From the NCBI GenBank assembly GCA_963621885.1, contig CAVFFT010000049.1, positions 1 through 6,495 of the forward strand: a DNA stretch of 6,495 nucleotides, given 5' to 3'. The stretch comes from UMGS1519 sp963621885 (GTDB lineage: Bacteria; Actinomycetota; Coriobacteriia; Coriobacteriales; Eggerthellaceae). The notes under the pieces were generated by a model. The model had not been told where the DNA came from. It did no database searches and saw only the letters and a program-made list of their open reading frames with translations. Made by a program: the position numbers and the translations under genes. Below are positions 1 through 5,417 of this stretch, one piece after another. The first letter of the stretch is position 1. Each line of letters opens with the position of its first letter.

Positions 1-23
1 TCTTCTTCTTCTTCTTCTTCTTC
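1..23. repeat. (TTC)n/(GAA)n trinucleotide microsatellite inside the sensor gene
   Basis: The first 23 bases are an uninterrupted TTC-phase run. On the minus strand this reads GAA seven times plus GA, giving Glu259-Glu265 of the sensor protein. The run reaches the window edge, so its full length is unknown. A triplet repeat can change copy number without breaking the frame. Confidence 0.9.
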
Positions 24-797
24 GCGCATTTGGACCAGCTCGTCACTGAGGACGTAGACGTTCGGGTTGTCGCTTTCCGCGATATCGTGTTTCGAGAAAA
101 AGCCGTTGCCGCTCTCGTTTGCGGCGATGACCTGCCCGGATTCGTCACAAATGTAGACGGCGGTGGTGGAGTCGAAGAGGCTGTTGTGCGAGAAGATCGC
201 GTTTTCGAGAATGGAGATCTCTTTGCTGGCGAAAAGCACGCCGACCATCTCGCCGCTTTCGTCATAGGCGGGAATGGACAAGATGACGCGCGGTTCCGTA
301 AGGTTCTTTGTCGTGGGAAGGTATTGGCATATGCTGGCATGGCTGCCGTCGACGATTTCCTGGAAGTATTCCCGGTCGGCGCAGCTGCCCATTTCGTTTC
401 CCAGGTAGTCGACCGTGTTGCCATCCATGTCCGCCATGCAGAGGGCGCAGAGCTGGAAGGTGTCGACGATGGAGGCAAGCGTGGGCTGGATTCCTTGGCT
501 GGCAAAATGGCGGCCGTTCTCGAGCATGTTCTGCACGAGATACACGGGCTGGAATTGCTCGTCCATATTGTCGTGGAATGTCGAAGCCTGCATGCTGACG
601 GTTGATTGCAGCTCCGAAAGCGCGCGGCTTTCGACGTTTTGACTGAGATTCGCTGCGGGAATGGTGATGACGAACATGATCACCAACGCGGCAATGGCGA
701 TGTGGAAGAGGGGTATGGAGCCCTCGAAAACCCGCTTGCGGGCTTCGCCAAACCTCGCGAAAACGCCTCTGAGATGTTCGTTCTTATCCTGACTCAT
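1..797 (-). CDS. Membrane sensor protein with dCache-like extracytoplasmic domain (3' end beyond window)
   Basis: This is the N-terminal 265 residues of a gene read leftwards that continues past position 1. The start is ATG at 797-795 (MSQDKNEHLRG...). An in-frame TGA lies three codons upstream, so no longer start is possible; the Shine-Dalgarno is weak. Residues 1-27 are charged and cytoplasmic, and residues about 28-49 form a hydrophobic helix (HIAIAALVIMFVITIP), a signal anchor. Residues about 50-258 would lie outside the membrane and look like a Cache domain: the DREYFQEIVDG stretch at 141-151, then RVILSIPAYDESGEMVGVL at 170-188, then a second strand-rich part from about 213 (AVYICDESGQVIAAN). 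Cache domains bind small ligands and are usually coupled to histidine kinase, GGDEF/EAL or chemoreceptor output, but the output domain is not in the window. Cysteines occur at 117, 120, 139, 158 and 217, which is unusual for an exported domain. Seven glutamates end the visible part. The Cache call is by motif impression; the open frame and the membrane helix are certain. Confidence 0.82.
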   Translation of the reverse strand, partial: MSQDKNEHLRGVFARFGEARKRVFEGSIPLFHIAIAALVIMFVITIPAANLSQNVESRALSELQSTVSMQASTFHDNMDEQFQPVYLVQNMLENGRHFASQGIQPTLASIVDTFQLCALCMADMDGNTVDYLGNEMGSCADREYFQEIVDGSHASICQYLPTTKNLTEPRVILSIPAYDESGEMVGVLFASKEISILENAIFSHNSLFDSTTAVYICDESGQVIAANESGNGFFSKHDIAESDNPNVYVLSDELVQMREEEEEEE

Positions 798-810
798 AAC
801 GGCTCATTCT

Positions 811-842
811 ATTATGGGACGACCAATCTGAGACCAACGGTC
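811..842 (-). promoter_or_regulatory. Candidate promoter/operator of the sensor gene
   Basis: On the minus strand, CATAAT (811-816) is a 5/6 match to a -10 box, 14 bp upstream of the sensor ATG. Upstream lie GTTGGT/TTGGTC-like sequences (832-838), a poor -35 at 15-16 bp. Overlapping them, GACCAA occurs twice on the plus strand (821-826 and 832-837, 11 bp apart, one helical turn), and 832-842 is the perfect inverted repeat GACC-AAC-GGTC. The repeats would suit a regulator binding at the -35, but this is inference from a short sequence. The rest of 798-1035 holds no gene I can support. Confidence 0.35.
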
Positions 843-984
843 TTCATAAGCAGTATCAATTTGGTGTTAGAACCTTGTGCGCGCCGGCGCCTATGTGGTC
901 CTATGCGGGCGCGGATGGCGAGCGTGTGGAAGGGCGGGCGCGGGATGCGATGCGGGCGCGCAGAAGGGCGACAGTGTGCTTCGT

Positions 985-1007
985 GAGCGTCGGTCGGAAC
1001 GCCGCTC
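985..1007 (-). other. Imperfect hairpin downstream of the rlmD-like gene
   Basis: Arms 985-994 and 998-1007 pair at eight of ten positions around a 3-nt loop (outer five pairs GAGCG/CGCTC are perfect). It starts 29 bp past the methyltransferase stop codon. No U-run follows on the minus strand, so it is not a canonical intrinsic terminator. It could be a weak or factor-dependent 3' end, or chance in GC-rich DNA. Confidence 0.25.
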
Positions 1008-1035
1008 GTGTGGCCCTGGGGGTGCCGCGGATCTA

Positions 1036-2352
1036 TTACTCGCGCGTCATCAGGCAGACCGTTTCGACATGGTAGGTCTGCGGGAACATGTCCACGGGGG
1101 TGATGCGCACAGGCTTGTAGCCGAAGCGGGCAAGCCGCGCGATGTCGCGGGCGAGCGTGGCGGGGTCGCAGCTCACGTAGGCAAGCATCGTGGGGTCGGC
1201 CTCCGCGATGCTCTGCGGAACCGATTTCGCGAGGCCCGCGCGCGGCGGGTCCACTACGAGGGCGTCGAGTTCGCCCAGATCCGGCAGCTCGCGGGCGGCA
1301 TCGCCACCGAGCGCCTCGATCGGCAGCTGGTAATGGTCGGCGGAGCGGCGCAGGTCGCGGATGGACGACGCGGCGCTTTCGACCGCGACGACATCGCAGC
1401 CGGCGTTCGCGAGGGGAAGCGTGAAGGCGCCGATGCCCGAATACAAATCAGCGACATACATGCCCGGTTTCGCGTCGATGCCTTCCACCACGAGCGAGAT
1501 GAGCTTTTCGGCCTGCGCGGTATTCACCTGGAAGAAGCTCGGCGCGCTCACGCGATGGCGGAAGCCGGCAAGGTCCTCGGTCCAGCTGCCTTCGCCGGCG
1601 AGTACCTCGACCTTCTTCACCTTGCGGGCGGCGCCTTCATCGGCGAGCACGCGCACGATGCTCGTGGGATGCAGCGCGTCGGTGATCACTTTCGCGATCT
1701 GTGCGCGCTGCGCCGGGCCGGGCGTGGTCCACAGGGCGACCTCAAGACTCTTGGTGCGCAGCGAATGGCGCACGCCGACGCGGAAAAGCCCCAGGTCGTT
1801 GCGAGCATTCAGATAGCGCAGGGCGCCGCGCATCGCCTTGGGAGCCTTCGCGATGGCGCTGTGCGCGAGCGGGCAGCTTTGCGTCGTCACGATGCTGTTC
1901 GACCCATTGGCGTGAAAGCCGACTTCAAGCTGGCCGCGGGCATCGTGTCCCACCGCGAACTCTATCTTGTTACGGTAGCCGGTCTGGCGCTTCGACGGCA
2001 CGCAGGCATCCGTGAGCGCCTCGGCCTCTTCCGCGGGAATCTTCGCGATGCGCACGAGGTTGTTCACGAGGTTTTCGCGCTTCGACGCGAGCTGCTGTTC
2101 GTAGGAGACATGCGCCCAGGGACAGCCGCCGCAGACGCCGGCAAGCGGGCAGTGCGGCGTGACGCGATGGGGGGAAGGCTCGACGATGTTTTCGATATGG
2201 GCGCGCGCGAGGCGCTCCCCGTCGTCGTCAAGGGCGATCTGTACGGTGTCGCCGGGGACGCTTCCCTCGACGAATACCGTTTTGCCCGATGCGAGACGGC
2301 CCACGCCCGCCGTGCCGTAAGAAAGCGAATCGATATGGACGGTCTCTGCCAT
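1036..2352 (-). CDS. rlmD: 23S rRNA (uracil-C5)-methyltransferase, RumA/RlmD family
   Basis: This 438-residue SAM-dependent enzyme methylates C5 of a uridine in 23S rRNA (U1939 in the E. coli RlmD case). I chose ATG 2352-2350 (MAETVHIDSLSYG) because AAAGGAG lies 8 nt upstream at 2361-2367; an in-frame ATG at 2400 would add 16 residues but has no such site. Residues 1-57 form a TRAM RNA-binding domain (SLSYGTAGVGRL). The [4Fe-4S] cysteines are Cys68, Cys74, Cys77 (C-x5-CGGC) and Cys160. The methyltransferase core shows FFQVN at 273-277, the SAM loop VADLYSGIGAF at 300-310, VVDPPRAGL at 366-374, the nucleophile in YVSCDP (Cys395), and the general base in HVE (Glu430). Length and motif order match the family, and all key residues are present. 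RlmD (U1939), RlmC (U747) and dual-specificity RlmCD of Gram-positives cannot be told apart by motif, so the symbol names the family; a tRNA TrmA role is less likely given the TRAM plus Fe-S arrangement. Confidence 0.95.
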   Translation of the reverse strand: MAETVHIDSLSYGTAGVGRLASGKTVFVEGSVPGDTVQIALDDDGERLARAHIENIVEPSPHRVTPHCPLAGVCGGCPWAHVSYEQQLASKRENLVNNLVRIAKIPAEEAEALTDACVPSKRQTGYRNKIEFAVGHDARGQLEVGFHANGSNSIVTTQSCPLAHSAIAKAPKAMRGALRYLNARNDLGLFRVGVRHSLRTKSLEVALWTTPGPAQRAQIAKVITDALHPTSIVRVLADEGAARKVKKVEVLAGEGSWTEDLAGFRHRVSAPSFFQVNTAQAEKLISLVVEGIDAKPGMYVADLYSGIGAFTLPLANAGCDVVAVESAASSIRDLRRSADHYQLPIEALGGDAARELPDLGELDALVVDPPRAGLAKSVPQSIAEADPTMLAYVSCDPATLARDIARLARFGYKPVRITPVDMFPQTYHVETVCLMTRE

Positions 2353-2388
2353 CAGCCTTGCTCCTTTATGTTGCGATTGACGTGCGCC

Positions 2389-2394
2389 ATCATA
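2389..2394 (-). promoter_or_regulatory. Possible -10 element for the methyltransferase gene
   Basis: On the minus strand TATGAT (2389-2394) is a 5/6 match to the -10 consensus, 36 bp upstream of the chosen ATG, which would give a leader of about 30 nt containing the AAAGGAG site. The sequence 17 bp further upstream (GTCGCA) is a poor -35. If real, it lies downstream of the alternative ATG at 2400 and supports the shorter protein. Confidence 0.3.
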
Positions 2395-2586
2395 TCGCAT
2401 TCGCCCGCGCCTGCGACCCTTCGCCAGCGAGAACGCGCCGGAGCGCCATCGGCGGCAGCCCCATGCCCGCGCGGCAGCATTCCTCAGGCGATTTGTTTGT
2501 GGCGCGTTTCATATGGCCATACCACGGGCGTATTTGTCCGCTGCCGCCGCGTCAGAGCGGGCGTTTGTGTGTGCCTTGGGCGGGTC

Positions 2587-2617
2587 TTGACGGCTTCTGC
2601 GATACTTCACCTATAAT
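2587..2617 (+). promoter_or_regulatory. Sigma70-type promoter for the peptidyl-prolyl isomerase gene
   Basis: TTGACG (2587-2592, 5/6 to the -35 consensus) and a perfect TATAAT (2612-2617) are separated by 19 bp, slightly long compared with the usual 17. Transcription would begin near 2624 and give a leader of about 60 nt before the ATG at 2684. This is the clearest promoter in the window. It may also serve the genes downstream if transcription reads on. Confidence 0.75.
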
Positions 2618-2629
2618 GTCTAAGATTTA

Positions 2630-2671
2630 AAAGCCGATAGAAGCAATCGCTTGGCTTGAAAGCCGATAGAA
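2630..2671 (+). repeat. 13-bp direct repeat in the isomerase leader
   Basis: AAAGCCGATAGAA occurs at 2630-2642 and again at 2659-2671, a period of 29 bp. The first copy begins just after the predicted transcription start. The second runs directly into the ribosome binding site (AAGGA, 2671-2675), 8 nt before the ATG. Possible readings are a local duplication, a protein or RNA binding site, or a second ribosome-loading region; the sequence alone does not decide. Confidence 0.85.
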
Positions 2672-2683
2672 AGGACGAGCTCG

Positions 2684-3217
2684 ATGTTTGAAGCGCTCTA
2701 TACGCCGAAATACCAGCCGAATGGAAACGAAGTGGCCGTCATCGAGACATCGAAGGGAACCATCCGGGTCAATCTGGCCGGCAAAGACGCTCCTATTCAT
2801 GTTGGCAATTTCGTTGAGCTGGCGCAGAAGGGCTTCTACGACGGCCTGAAGTTCCACCGTTACGTTCCCGGTTTCGTCATCCAGGGCGGCGACCCGAAGA
2901 CGCGCACCGCTTCCTGCGAGGATGTGGCACGCGCCGACGGCAGCCCCTTTGGCGGCTTCGGCTCGGGCGGCCCGGGCTACCGCATTCGCGAGGAATTCTC
3001 GACGAACCCCAACAACCACCATCTCGATGGCACGCTCGCCATGGCGCGCAGCCAGAATCCGGATTCCGCAGGCAGCCAGTTCTACCTGTGCCTGGGTCCG
3101 CAGCCCTTCCTCGATTCCGGCTACACGGTTTTTGGCCAGACGGTCGAGGGAATCGAGGTCGTGCGCGATCTGCGTGCGGGCGACGAGATCGTTTCCATCA
3201 CGATCGAGAACGCCTAG
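2684..3217 (+). CDS. Cyclophilin-type peptidyl-prolyl cis-trans isomerase, cytoplasmic
   Basis: This 177-residue protein catalyses cis-trans isomerisation of X-Pro bonds during protein folding. ATG 2684 follows AAGGA by 8 nt. One cyclophilin domain fills about residues 16-176. It shows FHRYVPGFVIQGGDP at 57-71, with the catalytic Arg59 and the substrate-contacting Phe64 and Gln67. GTLAMARS follows at 116-123, then GSQFYLCLG at 130-138, and FLDSGYTVFGQTVEG at 142-156. The position of human CypA Trp121 appears to be Phe142, as in many bacterial cyclophilins, which usually weakens cyclosporin binding. There is no signal peptide or membrane helix, so it should act in the cytoplasm, like E. coli PpiB. 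The middle part (residues 72-104, with a GGFGSGGPG stretch at 90-98) has the glycine-rich loop common in bacterial members. It has its own promoter; the next gene starts 181 bp on. Family certain, client proteins unknown. Confidence 0.95.
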   Translation: MFEALYTPKYQPNGNEVAVIETSKGTIRVNLAGKDAPIHVGNFVELAQKGFYDGLKFHRYVPGFVIQGGDPKTRTASCEDVARADGSPFGGFGSGGPGYRIREEFSTNPNNHHLDGTLAMARSQNPDSAGSQFYLCLGPQPFLDSGYTVFGQTVEGIEVVRDLRAGDEIVSITIENA

Positions 3218-3398
3218 CGCAAATGACGCGAAGCGCGTTGCGGCCGTGATGAGCGGCTGTGATGTGCGGGCCGGGCGCGTCGCGAGGAGAATCGCGATGA
3301 GCTTCGCGAAGGCGAGGCGCGGCAGGCACGCAAGGCGCATCGCAAACGCGCGACGCACGCCATAAGGCGCAGGCAGGATAAGACGAGAGGCAAGGCAT
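3218..3398. other. GC-rich spacer with repeats between the isomerase and TPR genes
   Basis: This 181-bp spacer contains a perfect hairpin just after the isomerase stop (ACGCG-AAG-CGCGT, 3226-3238, no U-run). It then has three TCGCGA palindromes at 3280-3285, 3292-3297 and 3304-3309, spaced exactly 12 bp apart, and AAGGCGCA twice (3332-3339 and 3364-3371). No recognisable -35/-10 pair is visible for the TPR gene. An Arg/Ala-rich open frame crosses the spacer but looks like antisense or compositional noise. Confidence 0.5.
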
Positions 3399-4790
3399 AT
3401 GAACAAAGAGACCTTCAACGACGCGGACAATGCATACAGATCCGGCGAATACGCGGCGGCGTTGCAGGCGTTTACCCAGTGCCTGGAGGATGAGAACAAT
3501 GCTCCGGAACCGGGCGAGATCGGCCTTCTTTACCATCGCATCGGCAACTGCCTGGTGAAAATCGGCGACTACAACGAGGCTATTCACGCGTTTGCCCAGG
3601 CGACGGGCGACAACGATTATGCCGAAACGGGCGCCGCGAACTACAACATGGGCATGGCGTACGCGGTCCTTCACGACTACGAGGACGCGGTGCGCTATTT
3701 CGAAGTGGCGGTTTCCGACAACCGCTACAAGGCACCCTACAAGGCCTACATGGGCATGGGCAACGCGCTTCTGCGTCTGGGCAAATCGGCGGAGGCCGGT
3801 GCGGCATTCCGTTCCGCGGCGCTCGACGAGAACAACCCGAGCCCCACGAAGGCCCTGCTCAACCTGGGTGTATGCTTCATGGCGCTCGGCCGTCCGGCAG
3901 ACGCGGTCACCTCGTATGAGAGCGCGCTGCAGTTCGACATGAGCGAGAAGGTGCGCAACCAGCTCTACGCGAACCTCGGCCAGGCCTACGTCGCGAACCG
4001 CGACTACCAGCGGGCCGTGAGCGCTTTCGAGCAGGCGCTTGCCGACAAGACCTACTTCCTCAATGACGCCGCGAGCGTCGACTACCAGCACGCGATCGCG
4101 CAGGTGTCGACCGGCGCCACGATGAAGGAGGAGGCGAAGTCGAGCAAGGTCGACATGTCTGGCCTCGACGTTCCCGCATCCGACATTCCGGAATACCAGG
4201 AGCAGGCCGACGCGAACCCGAACCCGAACGCGGGTGCGGCGCCGGCGCAGGCCTCTTCTTCCAACGGCGCGACGGCGGAGCAGCCGACGCAGGCCATTCC
4301 GCCGGTTTCTCAAGACGACCGTGCGGCTGATGAGCGCTTCTTCACCGCATCCGATGACGAGCTTGAGCGTTGGAGCAAGTCGAACGCCCGTCTCGAGCGC
4401 AAGAAGCGTCACACGGGCCGCAACATTTTCATCGTGCTGCTGGTTCTTATCATTGCGGCGGCGGGCGCGGGCGCCTATGCGTATACGCAGGGCTACGGCT
4501 GGCCGACGCAGGAGCAGGTGACACAGGACCTCTTTGCCGACCCTGATGGCTCGACGGATCTGTTCACCTCCTCGGTTTCCCAGACCGACATTGACCAGAT
4601 GGTCAAGTTCGTCATCCAGACGAACGACGTGACCATTGAGGGCGTCGACCGCGGCATGGATTCCTCGCAGGTGTATGCTACGGCGCCGACCTCCGACGGC
4701 GGCAGCGTGCAGTACAAGCTTTCGCTCACGCGCGACCTCATCGGCTGGAAGATCACGAGCATCGAGCTGAATTTCGCGAGCGAGAACTAA
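3399..4790 (+). CDS. TPR-repeat protein with a single transmembrane helix and extracytoplasmic C-terminal domain
   Basis: This 463-residue protein is of unassigned function. ATG 3399 follows GAGAGG (3385-3390) by 8 nt. Six tetratricopeptide-like helix pairs span about residues 4-220, each with the G/A-Y/F pattern: GEYAAALQAF (16-25), GDYNEAIHAF (56-65), HDYEDAVRYF (92-101), GKSAEAGAAF (128-137), GRPADAVTSY (164-173) and RDYQRAVSAF (201-210), near-regular 36-residue steps. A low-complexity linker rich in Asn, Pro, Ala, Ser and Gln (about 265-305) follows, then a charged stretch ending in RLERKKRHTGR just before the membrane helix at 342-362. About 100 residues remain, with no Cys, ending in a strand-like region (WKITSIELNF). 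By the positive-inside rule the TPR part is cytoplasmic and the C-terminus outside. TPRs are protein-binding scaffolds, so an envelope-linked adaptor is plausible. The C-terminal domain resembles small cystatin/NTF2-like 'WKI' modules only loosely. Confidence 0.9.
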   Translation: MNKETFNDADNAYRSGEYAAALQAFTQCLEDENNAPEPGEIGLLYHRIGNCLVKIGDYNEAIHAFAQATGDNDYAETGAANYNMGMAYAVLHDYEDAVRYFEVAVSDNRYKAPYKAYMGMGNALLRLGKSAEAGAAFRSAALDENNPSPTKALLNLGVCFMALGRPADAVTSYESALQFDMSEKVRNQLYANLGQAYVANRDYQRAVSAFEQALADKTYFLNDAASVDYQHAIAQVSTGATMKEEAKSSKVDMSGLDVPASDIPEYQEQADANPNPNAGAAPAQASSSNGATAEQPTQAIPPVSQDDRAADERFFTASDDELERWSKSNARLERKKRHTGRNIFIVLLVLIIAAAGAGAYAYTQGYGWPTQEQVTQDLFADPDGSTDLFTSSVSQTDIDQMVKFVIQTNDVTIEGVDRGMDSSQVYATAPTSDGGSVQYKLSLTRDLIGWKITSIELNFASEN

Positions 4791-4800
4791 CGATTCGCCT

Positions 4801-4865
4801 GCCGCGTGTGCAAGAATCACCTGATGATTGGCACAGCGCGGCGGGATTCGCGCGGCATGGCCGCG
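4801..4865 (+). other. Two consecutive inverted repeats between the TPR gene and ndk
   Basis: The first structure, 4801-4842, is nested. GCCGC pairs with GCGGC (4801-4805/4838-4842) and TGTGC with GCACA (4807-4811/4831-4835). Inside these, AATCA-CCTGA-TGATT (4815-4829) forms a third stem. The second is CGCGGC-ATG-GCCGCG (4851-4865). Neither is followed by a T-run, so they are not classic intrinsic terminators. They could end the TPR transcript in a factor-dependent way, or fold in the ndk leader. No clear ndk promoter was found. Confidence 0.5.
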
Positions 4866-4904
4866 ATAGAGTGCAGGATAAGCCATTAAAGGAAAGGAAA
4901 ATTC

Positions 4905-5315
4905 ATGGCTGTTCAGAAGACCTATACGATGATTAAACCCGACGGCGTCCGTAACGGACACATCGGCGACATTGTTGCGCGTTTCGAGCGCGCGGGCCTC
5001 ACCATCGAGGCAATGAAGCTCGACATGGTGACGCTCGACCAGGCGAAGGCCAACTACGCTGAGCACGAGGGCAAGCCCTTCTACAACGGCCTCATCGAGT
5101 ACATCACTTCCGGCCCGGTCGTGAAGATGGTCGTTTCCGGCGAAGGCGCTGTGGCCAAGGTCCGCACCCTCATGGGCGCCACCGATCCGGCTGCTGCCGC
5201 TCCTGGCACCATCCGTGGCGACTTCGGCCTGATCATGGACGAGAACGTCATCCATGGCTCCGACTCTCCGGAGTCCGCTGAGCGCGAGATCGGGATCTTC
5301 TTCCCCGAGGCATAA
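4905..5315 (+). CDS. ndk: Nucleoside diphosphate kinase
   Basis: This 136-residue cytoplasmic enzyme moves the gamma-phosphate from NTPs (mostly ATP) to NDPs through a phospho-histidine intermediate, balancing the NTP and dNTP pools. ATG 4905 is preceded by a long purine-rich ribosome site (AGGAAAGGA, 4890-4898), which suggests strong translation. Family signatures are complete: YTMIKPDGV at 7-15 with Lys11, Tyr51 and Phe59 near the nucleotide pocket, Arg87, GATDP at 91-95, GTIRGDF at 101-107 with Arg104, and the active-site block NVIHGSDSPESAEREI at 114-129 with catalytic His117. The length equals the short bacterial form. A small Ala run (96-99) follows GATDP, a normal position for Ala/Pro. 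An intrinsic terminator lies 28 bp after the stop codon, so this gene probably ends its transcript. Confidence 0.98.
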   Translation: MAVQKTYTMIKPDGVRNGHIGDIVARFERAGLTIEAMKLDMVTLDQAKANYAEHEGKPFYNGLIEYITSGPVVKMVVSGEGAVAKVRTLMGATDPAAAAPGTIRGDFGLIMDENVIHGSDSPESAEREIGIFFPEA

Positions 5316-5343
5316 GCGCAAGCCAAGCACAATAGGGTGATTC

Positions 5344-5386
5344 AAGGGGACGCGGATTAGAAGCTCAGCTTCGACGCGCCCCCTTT
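5344..5386 (+). terminator. Rho-independent terminator after ndk
   Basis: The outer arms 5344-5354 and 5375-5385 pair over 11 positions with one A-C mismatch (GGGG and CGCG blocks). Inside them GAAGCT-C-AGCTTC (5360-5372) forms a second hairpin. The 3' arm runs into TTTCT. The strong GC stem next to a T-tract fits an intrinsic terminator; the T-tract is short, so some read-through into galE, which starts 32 bp further on, is plausible. Confidence 0.75.
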
Positions 5387-5417
5387 CTGCAAATTGAAGT
5401 GAAACGAGGATGCGATA

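Larger units (their letters stand above)
2353..2683. other. Divergent intergenic region
   Basis: This 331-bp region separates the leftward methyltransferase from the rightward isomerase. Its left end holds the methyltransferase Shine-Dalgarno and a possible -10. Its right end holds a good rightward promoter and a repeat-bearing leader. In the middle, 2512-2521 is a perfect 10-bp palindrome, TATGGCCATA. I see no credible small gene: the open frames crossing this region are antisense extensions of the methyltransferase frame, or lack a usable start. No tRNA-like fold or riboswitch was recognised. Confidence 0.6.

Noticed and set aside
30..605. Rightward 191-codon open frame at the left end
   Set aside because: The minus strand here encodes the membrane helix and Cache-like domain of the sensor in a single continuous frame. 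The rightward frame has no ribosome site and no recognisable domain.
881..890. GCGCCGGCGC palindrome between the sensor and methyltransferase genes
   Set aside because: A 10-bp GC-only palindrome is likely by chance at this composition, and it has no T-run or partner repeat.
2353..2400. Sixteen-residue N-terminal extension of the methyltransferase (ATG at 2400)
   Set aside because: The internal ATG at 2352 has a strong AAAGGAG 8 nt upstream and begins directly at the TRAM domain. The extension is unlike any TRAM start and overlaps a candidate -10.
877..2616. Long rightward open frame of 579 codons
   Set aside because: It lies opposite the methyltransferase gene, whose protein has a complete set of family motifs. 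The antisense translation is rich in Arg, Ala, Gly and His with no domain, as expected from high-GC codon bias on the other strand.
2922..3365. Arg/Ala-rich rightward frame extending into the spacer before the TPR gene
   Set aside because: Most of it is out of frame within the isomerase gene. The remaining part has no ribosome site and a composition that simply mirrors GCG-rich DNA.
2627..3499. Leftward 290-codon open frame opposite the isomerase gene
   Set aside because: It is antisense to an unmistakable cyclophilin and runs across the start of the TPR gene.
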